From Mercenaria mercenaria (lineage: Eukaryota > Mollusca > Bivalvia > Venerida > Veneridae), in assembly GCF_021730395.1 (NCBI RefSeq), contig NC_069368.1, positions 16,820,001-16,884,000 on the forward strand: DNA of 64,000 nt, given 5' to 3'. Position numbers and translations under genes: made by a program. Below the pieces are notes generated by a model that made no database searches, was not told the DNA's origin, and was given only the letters and a program-made list of their open reading frames with translations. Below are positions 32,799 through 44,454 of the stretch, in pieces (position 1 is the stretch's first letter; the number at the start of each line of letters is the position of its first letter).

Positions 32799-35216
32799 AT
32801 GATTATGGGATTTAAATTGTGGACTATTTTAAGCGTTCTGCTGTGCTTGACAGATTTGGCGTGTGTGATATCAAAGAGTCCTTCAGCGTGTCAGCAATGT
32901 TTACAAAGTTCTAAGTGTCAACCTCCGGACTGCTTCTGTTGCCGAGACGAGCTTAAAATACCGAATATGACACTTTCTCAAATACCTCAAATTGTATTTT
33001 TCACTTTCGATGATGCCGTAACAGACCAAGTGTCCGGATTTTATAATCAACTATTTCACAGGTCGCGGAAAAATCCTAACGGTTGCCCAATATCAATGAC
33101 GTTATTTATTTCGCACGATAATACAAAATATAGACTGGTAGCCGAATTTTACAGAAAAGGAATGGAAATAGCCTCGCACAGTGTCACACACAACACGATG
33201 AACGGTACAAACTTCTTCCAGGAAGCAAAGGCTCAGAAGGAAAATTTAGCAAAGCTAGCAGACATTCCTGTGCACGAAATCACCGGCTGGCGAAGCCCTT
33301 TCCTTAAACCTACGGGCGATCTTCAACCAGATGCCCTGAAGAAACTTGGTTACAACTACGACGCAACACTTACATTTAGCAAAAGAAGCTTTCGAGAAAA
33401 GCCACCAGGTCCGTTTACTTTAGATTTTGGCTATCCATACGAGTGTCAGGTAAAACCCTGCCCGAAGCACAAACATCCAGGATTTTGGGAAGTGCCAGTG
33501 GTGTCTTTGTTAGATTACAAACAGGCTTATGATTGCGTTTATGTTGATGGATGTATGAATGCTCCACCTGATGAAGATACTGCGTACCAGTTTTTATGGG
33601 AAAATTTTCATAATTATTACACAACAACAAGAATGCCTTTTGGAATAAATATGCATCCATCCTGGTTTTTCTACCCAGATCGTCTTAAAGCAATGGATCG
33701 ATTTATACAAAAACTAGCGTCTTTAAATGATGTATATATAATAAGTGCTAACAGGATGCTTGAATGGCTGAAAAGACCAACACCTCTTCAAGATCTTCAT
33801 TCATTCACCCCGTGGGCTTGTGACGGAAGTGAAAAGTCGTTTCAGACAGGCCCACGACTCGTGAAAACAAATCTACCTCCTCCACCTCCACCAAGATCTT
33901 TCATTTCGTGGACAAATAGTCCTCCAGTGACAAATTATACCCCTGCTCCTCCCGCACGCAGACGAACTGTTACAAAAATGAGACTCTTTACACCAGCTTT
34001 TCATAAGAATGAGTCAACGCGATTCAATCCGACGCAGGAAAGGAAGAATTTATTTACGCTAGACCTATCTAACACCAGAAGACGCCAACCATTTCCACAG
34101 AGAAATACTAACTGGAGGCAAAGACAAGCATTAAACTCTAACCTTGTCCCTCGCAGTCCCGTTGTTCGACTTCGTACCAGGCGACCTGAAATGCGCACAC
34201 GCCTACCGGATATACCTCCACCAATAATACCACGATTAACTCAGCAGGAGCGACTCGACCAGCACGAAAAGCATATGACACGCAGACGACTTTTGGAAGA
34301 GCAAAAGCGCCAGAAAGAGATCGTAGAACAACGACAAATACAGCAACGCCACCAAGAACTTTTAGAACAACAAAGACAGCAAGAATTAGCAGAAAAGCAA
34401 CGCCATGAAGCTATGCGTCAACAAAATGAGAACACAAATCAACCGAGAATTTTATGGAAACCTTCGGCAATATCGGCTGATGCCTCACAAGATTCCGCTC
34501 GTCCTGCAAACAATAGACGCACGTGGAAGCCTAAAATTCACCAAGAAACCGTTAAGGTTTGGCCACTTCTAGGTCAATCATTTGCAGGTTCGCAGAATCG
34601 TATACAAGACCGACCAAGGGCTTCGCGTAATAGACAACGTGATCGGTTCAACACACGGCAATTTATTGTACCAGATATACAACGGTCAACAAATGCCAGA
34701 TTTGCGGAAGTCACACCGTCTGCAGTACCAGCACCGAGACGAAATATAAACAGGTTTACCGAGTCACCCCGCCATGTATGGTATGCTGATATGAGGTCCA
34801 GATTTGGACCAATCACGAATGGTCCACGCTTTAGCCGCGGAGGATCAAACCGTAGACCCGGCTTCGTAGGAACAACACCTAGGCCTAGAAACTCCGGTAG
34901 TTCTTCGCAGCGACAACGCCGTATTCAACCGCAGGAGCTTTCAAATGATTCTGTCATCAGGCGGCGTGAGCGGGAGGAACGGATTCGCCAACAACAGTCT
35001 AGAGATCGTAGGGGCAGGCGTTTAACAAATACTTTAACAAACAGTATAAGTAATGACTTGAATAGAGACATACCTTCATTAACTATACGGGACAGAACGG
35101 TTAACGATATACCACCACCTAGTCGTAGTATTTATACCAGAAACCTACTTCATCCCACGGTCGCCCAACAATTAGCATGGAACAGTTTTATCAGGCAAAT
35201 GCTTGGACCTCATTGA
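32799..35216 (+). CDS. Chitin deacetylase-like protein (CE4/NodB domain) with long basic tail
   Basis: Predicted secreted enzyme that removes acetyl groups from chitin, which in molluscs would act in shell, radula or gut chitin. It is one uninterrupted 805-codon frame. Residues 1-25 form a signal peptide. A Cys-rich segment (C31-C48, ending PPDCFCC) of the kind that precedes metazoan chitin deacetylase domains follows. The NodB domain spans about 64-325 with motif 1 TFDDAV (D71, D72), motif 2 HSVTH (H127, H131), motif 3 RSPF (R165), HPGFWEVPVV (226-235) and motif 5 NMHPSWF (H286), so the metal site and catalytic residues look intact. From 345 on there is a proline run, then arginine- and glutamine-rich sequence, with a probable charged coiled coil at about 481-543. 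The first ATG was chosen; the ATG two codons later would serve equally. Neighbours are unrelated. Confidence 0.92.
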   Translation: MIMGFKLWTILSVLLCLTDLACVISKSPSACQQCLQSSKCQPPDCFCCRDELKIPNMTLSQIPQIVFFTFDDAVTDQVSGFYNQLFHRSRKNPNGCPISMTLFISHDNTKYRLVAEFYRKGMEIASHSVTHNTMNGTNFFQEAKAQKENLAKLADIPVHEITGWRSPFLKPTGDLQPDALKKLGYNYDATLTFSKRSFREKPPGPFTLDFGYPYECQVKPCPKHKHPGFWEVPVVSLLDYKQAYDCVYVDGCMNAPPDEDTAYQFLWENFHNYYTTTRMPFGINMHPSWFFYPDRLKAMDRFIQKLASLNDVYIISANRMLEWLKRPTPLQDLHSFTPWACDGSEKSFQTGPRLVKTNLPPPPPPRSFISWTNSPPVTNYTPAPPARRRTVTKMRLFTPAFHKNESTRFNPTQERKNLFTLDLSNTRRRQPFPQRNTNWRQRQALNSNLVPRSPVVRLRTRRPEMRTRLPDIPPPIIPRLTQQERLDQHEKHMTRRRLLEEQKRQKEIVEQRQIQQRHQELLEQQRQQELAEKQRHEAMRQQNENTNQPRILWKPSAISADASQDSARPANNRRTWKPKIHQETVKVWPLLGQSFAGSQNRIQDRPRASRNRQRDRFNTRQFIVPDIQRSTNARFAEVTPSAVPAPRRNINRFTESPRHVWYADMRSRFGPITNGPRFSRGGSNRRPGFVGTTPRPRNSGSSSQRQRRIQPQELSNDSVIRRREREERIRQQQSRDRRGRRLTNTLTNSISNDLNRDIPSLTIRDRTVNDIPPPSRSIYTRNLLHPTVAQQLAWNSFIRQMLGPH

Positions 35217-35813
35217 AGATAATCCGAATAGCAAAACTGTTAATACCTAAAAATCCAACCACGAACGTATAAAATAGTGTTAATATTAAATCAGTTAAGA
35301 GTGCTTCTGCAGAACAATGAGACACAAATGATGATAAAAAGATAAGAAAACCGCTGCCTCTTGACTGTCCTTCGTCAATCGTTCCCGACGAGGCTGCAGT
35401 ACAAAAAAAAGAAACCTAACAAACTTTCATATGTTCAAAGGAAATACTAGATGAAATACTGAACTAACACAAATAACAGAACATGAATGCTCCAGTTTAA
35501 CAAAAGAAATGTTGAGTCGAGATATTTCTGTAAATTATTACACATAAACATTCTTACGGAATATAAAATCATCAGCGTAATATGAGCTGTGAGGTACTAA
35601 AATCGTGAATGTGGGATTTTCAGGAAATCAATGTTTTATTCGGGGCAAAACCTACGGTATATTTTAATATATATAGCGAAGCTGATGAAATATTGTGTAA
35701 TTTTCTTCACAGGAATATGACTTATGTACGTATGAAAGTAAATCAGTTTCGCAAGTCATATCTAGGTGTGCACAGTTTTTAGTAAGAAGTTGAACCACTA
35801 TTGTGACTACAGT

Positions 35814-35819
35814 AATAAA
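35814..35819 (+). terminator. Candidate poly(A) signal of the chitin deacetylase gene
   Basis: This is the first canonical AATAAA downstream of the stop, about 600 bases away. No transcript data support it, and earlier non-canonical signals are possible. Confidence 0.35.
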
Positions 35820-36805
35820 AAGATACTTTCCCTAACAATACCTTACGAGTTTATTGCGGTGATTGTGACGTTAATTGACAAAAAGGACGCAGAATTACAG
35901 GAAAGAAGATGATAAATCAAAAGCCGACATATTAATGGACACTTTCTAGCTTAACTCCACTTTTGATGAATTATGAAGCAATAATATGTTTGGATGTGGA
36001 CATTTTTAAAAGACGTTTTTGTTAAAGAGACTTAGCTCTAATAGTATGCCTTTTGTATATAAAAATGAAAAATACGAAGTACTTACTAACTTCGCGCTGC
36101 TTTTGAAATTAACAAACTTTTGTGAGCCGTCACATAAAAAGGGACAGCCTGTTGTAAATCATAAACGAGCGGACGCCGTACAGCAACTTGGCATTGTGTC
36201 GATTTGCATTTATGAACTTATTTTACTTGACGGCGAACATTCTATTTTATATTATGAGTAGTTTTAGCTGTTTGTTAAGTGATAAATACTATGCGCAGTT
36301 AAGCTAACATAAACACAGAGATTAGTTCTTAATATTCGAGGGAACCATACATACTTTATTTCTTTCAACATATGTTTGCAGAATTGTCAAAATTGCCGTC
36401 TCTGAATGCCTTGAAGAGCGACTGGTAAATAAACATTGTTTGCGCTGTATTGAAATGAAAATAAATCTTAAATGTTTACTAATTAATTACTAAACGTTTT
36501 GCCATAAAATGTGTTAATCTAATGCGCGGTTAATTCAAATTCATTAAAATGCGATTACGGAAGCAAAGGCGAATTCGATTTGCATCAATCCAGAATCTAA
36601 ACTAAGCATTTCCCGATATCTTATGCAGGTCATTGACAATTGTTACATTGATCATATGTTTTTTGTTTATATATAATATTATTTATTCTATGGGTCACAT
36701 TGACTTTTAAATATTTTAATATAATTTATGCTTTGGGTCACATTGACTTTTAAGTGTTTCACCACATGCTATTGTCTATATTTTCTTGTTTGAAATTTTA
36801 ATGCC
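35820..36805. other. AT-rich spacer, no feature seen
   Basis: Intergenic. The frame at 36019-36261 has no recognisable motif and ordinary AT-rich composition; it is not called. Confidence 0.5.
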
Positions 36806-37510
36806 AGTAGCAAAGGCCCGGGAGGTATATAGTGTTTGAACCGTCCGTCTTCCGTCCGTCCAAGCAAACGAGAGGACATTTTGTGGGTACTGAGGACAAT
36901 AGGTAATGGTATATTTTTTTCATTCTGTACTGCTTATAGGGTACTTTCTGTCGCTTGTTGGGTACTTTGTAATAAAAGAAATTCCCAACAAATATTCGTT
37001 AGTAAGAAAGTCCGCCCGTCAGTCCATCACACTTTCTTGTGTTCTAAACTCCTCCTACAGTTTCCAAACAGTTGAATGGAACTTGGTTTATATTATCAAC
37101 ATGAAGTGGACATGTGCATATTTTTGGAACTTTCATGTCTGAGTGTTTTTTCCTGAAGTTTTGGGCCTTTTTGAACTTTGAAATCATTACAACTATATCA
37201 GAACATTGTACACTCATCTCCTGCAACAGTTTCTATTCAACTGAAATGAAACTTGGTAAACATCAGCACAATGATGCGGGCAAGCAAATATCATTGTGAT
37301 GTTAAAGTCAGATTGTTTTTTTTTCCGGAGCTATGGCTCTGTTGTTAACTTTATTTTTTATTGTATAGGGCATTTTCAGGGGACATGTGTCATAGAAGGT
37401 TGACATCATTCTTGTTCTGTCATCATTTCATAAAGAATTCGTTACAATTTTCAAAGAAGTAGTTCGTTGGAACGCTACAATTTAAGTTGGTTTTTTTTTC
37501 AAATTTATGT
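36806..37510. repeat. Dispersed repeat with tandem core units
   Basis: It starts AGGCCCGGGAGGTATATAGT, then CCGTCCGTCTTCCGTCCGTC. At least two loose core units contain ACTCCTCCTACAGTTTCCAA / ATCTCCTGCAACAGTTTC, AACTTGGT and ACATCA. The design matches the other dispersed molluscan-type tandem-core repeats in this window. Overlapping short frames are not genes. Confidence 0.55.
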
Positions 37511-37949
37511 TATTACATGTATGGATGGGTTATAGCGTTTGTTAAAAATTTGAATCGTTTTAACTTCATTTTATGCACTTTAAGTAAAGTTACTTTGTAA
37601 ACAGTTTCATAGAAACCTATTTAAATGTTAAGTATTATATTATGTTGTTTTTTGTTGTTTATTCTTTTAAAAAATAATTAAAAAAATTATTACAAAAATT
37701 GAGTAAAGATAATTTCTAATCTACAAAGGTCTTGGTAGGATGTCTAGCATTTTTTTTTATATTAAGTTTCAGTAATGTAAAATTGCTTCATTATATATCT
37801 TAAATATAGGAAAGTTATCTGTTTGTATTTTTTCTCAGGTTTATAACCACGTTTTGTATACCACAAACCCTTGTGTCTTACACAGTACTTGTAGATAATA
37901 AGTGAATTGTACAAAGATCCATTGAGTCTTTCAGTATAGTTAAATATAT

Positions 37950-38184
37950 GAGCCATGCCATGGGAAAACCAACATAGTGGCTTTGCGACCAGCATGGATC
38001 CAGACCAGCCTGCGCATCCGCGCAGTCTGGTCAGGATCCATGCTGTTCGCTAACAGTTTCTCCAATTCGAATAGGCTTTGAAAGCGAACAGCATGGAGCC
38101 TGACCAGACTGCGCGGATGCGCAGGCTGGTCTGGATCCATGCTGGTCGCACACCCACTATGTTGGTTTTCTCATGGCACGGCTC
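37950..38184. mobile_element. Foldback MITE, family A (copy A5)
   Basis: A full-length 235-bp copy with ends GAGCCATGCCATGGGAAAAC and GGCACGGCTC. Its right half is nearly identical to the part-copy at 1-96, including the CACACCCACTATG variant, so those two belong to one subfamily. Confidence 0.92.
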
Positions 38185-38406
38185 ATATCTCAAAATCTTC
38201 ATTATGATTTGTAAGATGTAATGAATAAATATAAATTGCATATTTCATACATGAAAAAAATATCTGGCGAGTTGTTGTATATATTATTCCAATTCAAAGT
38301 GTCCGTGATACTCAAGCTTAGCAACACAGAACTGCTGAATGCATCATTGAACTGTATGGCTGTGAAATTCTTCGATGTAAGACTCTATGTCCAATCAAAC
38401 TGTACT

Positions 38407-38604
38407 ACCTTAGCCCCTTGCTCTGCTAAATTTCTTTCAACTCGGACAGTGCCATTAACTTTCAAAAGGGGTGCTTAGCAAAAAGATACCGACTGAATGG
38501 CGAACAGTGCAGATCTTGATCAGAGTGCACGGATGTACAGTCTGATCATGATCTACACTGGTCAGAAAGGCAGAATCAGTCGTGTCCAGCATGATAAGGG
38601 TTAA
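38407..38604. mobile_element. Foldback MITE, family B (copy B3)
   Basis: Diverged ends CCTTAGCCCCTTGCTCTGCT and CCAGCATGATAAGGGTTAA. The core GGCGAACAGTGCAGATCTTG...GATCATGATCTACACTGG is conserved. It contains the ATTAACTTTCAAAAGGGGTG variant also found at 43745, marking a subfamily. Confidence 0.82.
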
Positions 38605-39148
38605 CAAAAGTACAACACATTAAAATAGAATTGTAATCCCCTATGTTTATAATAGCACTAGCTTGTAAGATTAGCTGCGAAAAATTTGAAACATAAAAAT
38701 ATGGACTTCTGTGGATCTACTGGAGAATGGCCAGAGGAGTTATAGTGAACAGATAGAAGTTTTTTAGAGTTATAGCGAACAGATAGAAGTTTTTTTTTCT
38801 TTTAATTTCCCCAATCAGTGATATTCCAAACTGAAAACCTTGTTACTACAAAATGTTCATTAAAGGACAGTCCTATTTTATACAAAGGCAAAAAACGTGG
38901 AGAAACGTTTGTACTTTTTGTTTAGATCAAGAAAACATGCGTGTACGGTTGAGCTGTAGGAAAAGTTCGTGTTTTGATGACAGGTGAACACACGATGCTT
39001 TAGGGTTGTAATTTCCTGGATCGTGCCGCCTGTCATGCCTAATTATTCATTTCATACTTTTCTTATTTTACCAAATTACGCATAAAAAGGTGAAAAACAA
39101 GCAAAAAGAAACGAATGTTTAACTGTGTATAGATAAAACACCATAATT
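38605..39148. other. AT-rich spacer, no strong feature
   Basis: Intergenic. A small direct repeat AGTTATAGYGAACAGATAGAAGTTTTTT occurs twice near 38738 and 38768. Nothing else was recognised. Confidence 0.45.
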
Positions 39149-39383
39149 GAGCCGCGCCATGAGAAAATCAACATATTGGCTTTGCGACCAGCATGGATCC
39201 AGACCAGCCTGCGCATCCGCGCAGTCTGGTCAGGATCCATGCTGTTCGCTAACAGTTTCTCTTATTCCAATAGGCTTTGAAAGCGAACAGCATGGACCCT
39301 GACCAGACTGCGTGGATGCGCAGGCTGGTCTGGATCCATGCTGGTCGCAAAGCCACTGTGTTGGTTTTCTCATGGCGCGGCTC
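39149..39383. mobile_element. Foldback MITE, family A (copy A6)
   Basis: A full-length 235-bp copy with ends GAGCCGCGCCATGAGAAAAT and CATGGCGCGGCTC. The centre AACAGTTTCTCTTATTCCAA links the two arms. Confidence 0.92.
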
Positions 39384-39582
39384 AATTTGGTTTTGTCCCT
39401 TCATGTTATATTCCAACAAAACAGAGTAGCGCGTATATCATAAATCACTTTACCATTGTTTTTGTAAATTTTGTTCATAAATATGAGAAATTTACAATAA
39501 GATTGACCTTTAATATCATTGGTAAAAATATTTTTGTCAATAAAATCAAATTATCGAGTTTTCACTATAGCCATGCAGTGAC

Positions 39583-39795
39583 TTAACCTTTAGCCTGCTG
39601 GGCGCAAGTGATTCTGCCTTTGCGACCAGTGCAGACCAACATCAGCCTGCACATCCGTGCAGTCTGATCATGGTCTGCACTGTTCGCTATTCAGTCAGTA
39701 AATTTTCAGTGAACACCCCTTCGAATAATAAATGGTACTGTCCAATTTGACTGATGAACCAGTCCATTTTAGAAATTTAGAAGGGTAAAGGTTAA
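39583..39795. mobile_element. Foldback MITE, family B (copy B4)
   Basis: Ends TTAACCTTTAGCCTGCTGG and AGAAGGGTAAAGGTTAA. The core TTTGCGACCAGTGCAGACCA ... GATCATGGTCTGCACTGTTC is palindromic. Inverted relative to the copy at 9136. Confidence 0.88.
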
Positions 39796-39829
39796 GCTGA
39801 AAAGGAGTAATCTAATGACAGCATGTTCA

Positions 39830-40645
39830 GCTCTTCCACTTATTCTAGCTTAAGCAAAATTTTCTAAGTTAAAAAAGGGACATAATTTTACAAAAACGTT
39901 GACTAGTGTTACGAAACTTGCCATTTGAAGTCATCTCATGATAGGAAAAACCTGTGGAGAATCTGAATGATTTGGTCAAGTAGGTTCTGATGATTATTTT
40001 TAATGTTAAAATTATATGTTTAAAAAATGCATAACTTTAATAAAAAAGGTGGAGCTATGTAACTTGCCCTGTTATGTCATCTCATGATGCCAAAGACATG
40101 TGTAAAGTTTGAAAGCATTTTATGCAGTAATATTTGAGAAACTTGCTTAATGACTAAGTTAAAAAGGGGCATAATTTTGACAAAACAAAAGCTAGAGTTA
40201 TGTCACGTGTCCTGTTAGGTCATTTAAAAGCATTGTGCCTAGTAGTTTAACAGAAATCTGCTTACAAGCACCCTTTTAACCGAAAATTCTAAGTCAAACA
40301 AAGGCATAATTTGACAAAATAAAAGCTAGAGTTATGTTACTTGTCCTGGGAACTCATCTCAGGATGCAAAAGAAATGTTAGAAGTTTGAAAGAATTTGGC
40401 CTTGTAGTTTCTGAGAAACATGCTTACTTGCAAAACTTTACCCTGAAATTCTGAGTTAAAAAGGGATCATAATATTGACCAAATGAAAGCTATAGCTATA
40501 TAACTTGTCCTGGAAGGTCATCTAATGATGCCAAAGACATATGCGAAGACTGAATGCATTTGGCCGAGCAGTTTTTGAGAAAAACATGTTTACATGCAAA
40601 CCTTTTGCGGCCGACGAAAGGGTGATTATTACAAAAGCGTACTGT
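39830..40645. repeat. Tandem-core dispersed repeat, units about 140-165 bp
   Basis: Five to six degenerate units share AAAAAGGGGCATAATTTTGAC, split here as AAAAAGGGGC and ATAATTTTGAC, plus AGCTAGAGTTATGT and TCATCTCATGATGCCAAAG. It ends TTTTGCGGCCGACGAAAGG. It is related in style, and partly in sequence, to the elements at 10268 and 57648. Confidence 0.7.
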
Positions 40646-40704
40646 TTGAAAAATATCTGTTAACACACGTTTGTTTCTTCTGTTAAAACACCCCCCGAAT
40701 ATGC

Positions 40705-40762
40705 TAGAATATATATATCATATATCATATCACGATATGTCATATCATATCATATCATAAAG
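40705..40762. repeat. (ATATC)n microsatellite
   Basis: ATATATCATATATCATATC with CATATCATATCATATCAT runs. Confidence 0.8.
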
Positions 40763-41580
40763 GACATAACTTTTAGTAAAATTAAAAATAAACTTACAAC
40801 AAAAAAATATGTACAGAAAAAACAACATTAAAAACCCAAAGGACAACAAAAAGCAACGAAGTTTTACCTTGTTTTTAAAACTAATGTACAATTTAAAAGT
40901 TTGTGTCAATTCTTCGAGGAGTATAATGAAAGGAAACGTGCCTAAATCTGACTAAAACAGCGGCTCGTTACTGGAATACAAGAAAACGTGCCAGAAAACG
41001 TGCCAGAAAAGTGACAAGAAAGAATAAAACTGAATACAATCCTATGAGTGAGATAGTACTGTTGTCAAAATACTTATGTAAATGTAGAATCTATTTTTAA
41101 ACAGTACTTTTACAAGTCTTAAATCTGCACATGCATGTAAACTTGTCATAAATATTGTGACTCACCTAGACAAAAACTCTTTTATTTTGGACAATTTTGG
41201 TACGAAAGTATAATTAAAATGTAAATGAACTTTCTTTCATTTTTACATCATACAACAAAAAAATGTGGTTTTCTATATTGCTTTGTTCTTAATCTTAAAG
41301 TAAACCTACGAATGTTGACAGCGGCATTGATATATAGATGCAGCTACCGACGAAAGCGATGTTTTCATATATATATAAAACATTATAATTTGTGGTCAAC
41401 GTGTGCGTCTGTCATATTCTCAAATGAAATTTACAATTTACTTTTTCCATGTTCATTTGAAACATTATGAAACTATACAAAAATTCTAGCATGACTCGAT
41501 TTGTTAAATAAAGAATGAAGATAAGCGTTGTATATTCATAAAACAATCTTAAGTCTTCCACGTGGTTTATCGTCTGATTT
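40763..41580. other. AT-rich spacer, no feature seen
   Basis: Intergenic. A short direct repeat GAAAACGTGCCA occurs at about 40981 and 40992. No gene was recognised. Confidence 0.5.
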
Positions 41581-41596
41581 AGCACGGTTCACAGTT

Positions 41597-41830
41597 CAGA
41601 TGCGTACGACATGAATCAGGAAGGTATTAGCCCAAGCGGTAAACACATTGGCATAGGAGCGATTTCAATGTAGGGGGCGGGGGTAGAGGGGAGGAGCCGT
41701 GAATGGGGGCCCAGTCGTACGACACGAATCAGGAAGATGCTAGCTCGAGCGGTAAAAACATTGGCATAGGAGCGATTTCAATGTTGGGGCGCGGGGGAGA
41801 GGGGAGGAGCAATGGGGGCCCAGCCGGTAA
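41597..41830. repeat. Tandem duplication of about 117 bp, G-rich
   Basis: Two copies share GTACGACAYGAATCAGGAAG, ACATTGGCATAGGAGCGATT, then a G-rich block and GGGGAGGAGC ... AATGGGGGCCCAG. The second copy opens a 170-codon frame (41703-42215) whose amino acids follow the repeat, so it is not called a gene. The G-rich block might form unusual DNA structures. Confidence 0.8.
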
Positions 41831-42332
41831 ACCTACCCAGATTTTCCCCGAAAACGTTCGGACAACCCTTACTAACCATAGACATCACATAAGATCATTA
41901 TCAATGCTCTCTCAAAAATCAGGTTTCATGGGGAAAAAAGGGAGTGGGGGAGTGGGGTGTGGAAATCATATGTCGCACCTCAAAACTTTCAAAACTGGGT
42001 GGGGGGTGACCTGTCAGCTGCAGAACTCGTACATATTTTTCGATACAAAGCTAGTAACGTGTAATTATGCATATTTGTTAATTATTACATTGATAATAAA
42101 CAATGCCCATTTATCTGCAGTGGCTAATAAAGAACGCCTGATTATCTGTACTGTTGCCTTCCTGATATTCTACGAACAGAATATAGCATTTCGTCAATTA
42201 AAATCTAATCGCTGACTTATTTCTGACTGTACAAATTAAACTTGATGAGACCGGTGAGATAACATTATGACGTCACTTATAACGTCAAATTATCGCATGA
42301 CGTCCGTTTCATTTCTTCGTCTTCTCGTTAAA

Positions 42333-42376
42333 ACTCGTTCTTTAGCTGCACAATATCATTCCGCTAAAGAACGAGT
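42333..42376. other. Perfect 14-bp hairpin beside family C element
   Basis: ACTCGTTCTTTAGC and GCTAAAGAACGAGT pair exactly across a 16-base loop. The right arm abuts and slightly overlaps the start of the foldback element at 42375. Confidence 0.8.
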
Positions 42377-42529
42377 CATTATAACAGTAGCTAGATCTGG
42401 GATTTTGTATTCGGCTCTCATGGATTTTGCAAGGTCGTGGATTTTGCGCGCCTCGTGAGATCCGATCGGGCAAAAATCCACTCGAGCCAAATACAGCATC
42501 CTAGATTGAGCTACTGTTATAATAACCCT
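42375..42529. mobile_element. Foldback MITE, family C (copy C2)
   Basis: Ends GTCATTATAACAGTAGCTAG and GAGCTACTGTTATAATAACC. Inner arms TATTCGGCTCTCATGGATTT and AAAATCCACTCGAGCCAAAT are the same as in the copy at 31211, with a diverged centre. AATAACCCT is repeated once more just outside the right end. Confidence 0.85.
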
Positions 42530-43744
42530 ATAATAACCCTATTATACAGCGACGGTCCCTGCAGTGTTCATTTTGATGTCAAGAACGGGAATTTAAGTGT
42601 CAATATTGACGGACCCCAAACACAAACGAATAGCTAGTGTGCAGAACTATATCATACACTGTCACATTGTGTGTGCCTCGCAAAATTAATCAACAATAAT
42701 GTAAAGCGCATAGTGTGAGTTTATATTGAAAAAAAAGCCTTGTGAACCAAACAAAAACAAAAAAAACAACAAGCTTTCATATTCTTTAGGGTAAGAAATT
42801 AAGGCAGATGTGAAGTTCCACTGTAAGATTAAATAAGCCGAGGTTTGAATAAAATTAATGGTAATATAAATACTGACCACCCCGACTTCAGTATGGTTGG
42901 ATCTCTTAAGCACATTACACTGTAAAACAACAGAAAGCTAGTAAACTGACACACGGTTGAATCTTGCGTTTGTGCATGTTTGTTCAAAATTCTGACTTCA
43001 CTGACAAAAACTCTGCCTAGCCAATGTACCATAGTAATTAACCTGCGTTGACTATAATCAGATCATATTAGGAACACAATTTAGACATTATATTCTGTTT
43101 ACAAAGCTACAAGGTGTTTCCCGGGTCATGTCATAGGTCTGAGATTGAAATCCATACCGATAAGATATACATGTATCCTTTTGTATCTCAGTGTCATGTT
43201 AAAGGACATAGGTCTAAGATTGGGATTTTAAGTTGACTTCTGACAAACATGATACTTAATTATACGGCGAGCTGTACCTGACATGCTTCATGGAAAAGCA
43301 ATACCTGAAACTTCAATTCGTCTTCGGAACTAGACAAAATAATCAACACATCCTATACTTTTACTATAAAAGGACCCAAAATGATGTGATAATGCAGTGA
43401 AGTGAATTAATTCGCGGATATTTCTCTTTGTTCTACATTAAATGATAAAACTATTATTAATACTAGTTTGAGGACCTTCACAATATTTATGGGGCAATTT
43501 GACAGGTTATATTCATTTTGACGCGGGTTCTGTCAAAACCCCAAACGTGAGGATTTTATGAGAAGAAAACAATAAAGAGCTTTTTAATAACACCTGGTCA
43601 TACATCAATGTATACTTTCAGTAAAACAATATGTATAATTGTTTTCTATATTAAATCATTCGTTATAATTACACGGTTTGGCTAACTATTGACAGTATTA
43701 ATTTTGTTACCTAAAGGGTCGTTGTCTTTTGCTGTCTAATATAT
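42530..43744. other. AT-rich spacer, no gene seen
   Basis: Intergenic. A loose direct repeat (CATAGGTCTRAGATTG) occurs at about 43131 and 43206. Short frames on both strands lack motifs. Confidence 0.5.
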
Positions 43745-43929
43745 TTAACCCTTAACCTGCTAAATTTCTATAATGAACTTGTCCATCTTTCAATTTGGAC
43801 AGTACCATTAAACTTTTAAAACGGGTGCTTACCAAAAAGATACTGACTGAATGGCGAACAGTGCAGCACGGATGTTCAGGCTGATCTTGGTCTGTACTGG
43901 TCGCAAAGGCAGAGCAGGCTCAGGGTTAA
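43745..43929. mobile_element. Foldback MITE, family B (copy B5), internally deleted
   Basis: Ends TTAACCCTTAACCTGCTAAA and GAGCAGGCTCAGGGTTAA. The core lacks the CCATGATCAGACTG segment and the TCACTTGCCGCC segment seen in the copy at 9136, so it is about 28 bases short. Confidence 0.85.
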
Positions 43930-44115
43930 ACACCTCTACATAACAGTCCTGGGATATTGTTTCAACTTGATCGGTTATTTTTGCGGGATTTTAAAAGACA
44001 TGTTGTTTTTGTTTTAGTCGATTCCTTGTTGCACTGACCTTAGACAGTCACTTGCTAATTGTCACCAATGTCGGAATTGCTCCGGTCCCAGTTTCACGAA
44101 CAAACTTAAGTAACA

Positions 44116-44454
44116 TACCGGGTCAGTTGAAAAGGCTTGTAAAAGCCACTGCTGATTTATGAGACATGAACAGAGATTATAAAATAATGATATGATAATA
44201 ATATACCAGTTCCAATGTGTTGTACTGTGTGTGCTGGTATATAAGCTATCAATGAAGCATTCATTTTTGTGAATGTGATATTGGTAGTGTAGTATGCCGG
44301 TCCATCTGTATAGCTAGGCGCCCTGCCGTAATTGGATACTGTGCTTTATAAATTCACTCTGCGTGTGAAGTTTCTCTAGTCCGGGTCAGTTGAAAAGGCT
44401 CGTAAAAGCCACTGCTGATTTATGAGACATGAACAGAGATTATAAAATAATGAT
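44116..44454. repeat. 75-bp direct repeat separated by about 190 bp
   Basis: CCGGGTCAGTTGAAAAGGCT, CGTAAAAGCCACTGCTGATT and TATGAGACATGAACAGAGAT occur at about 44118-44192 and again at about 44380-44454, differing at one or two bases. The near identity implies a recent duplication. Confidence 0.85.

Noticed and set aside
41703-42215. 170-codon Gly- and Ser-rich frame
   Set aside because: It starts in a tandem G-rich duplication and drifts into AT-rich spacer; no recognisable domain or splice support.
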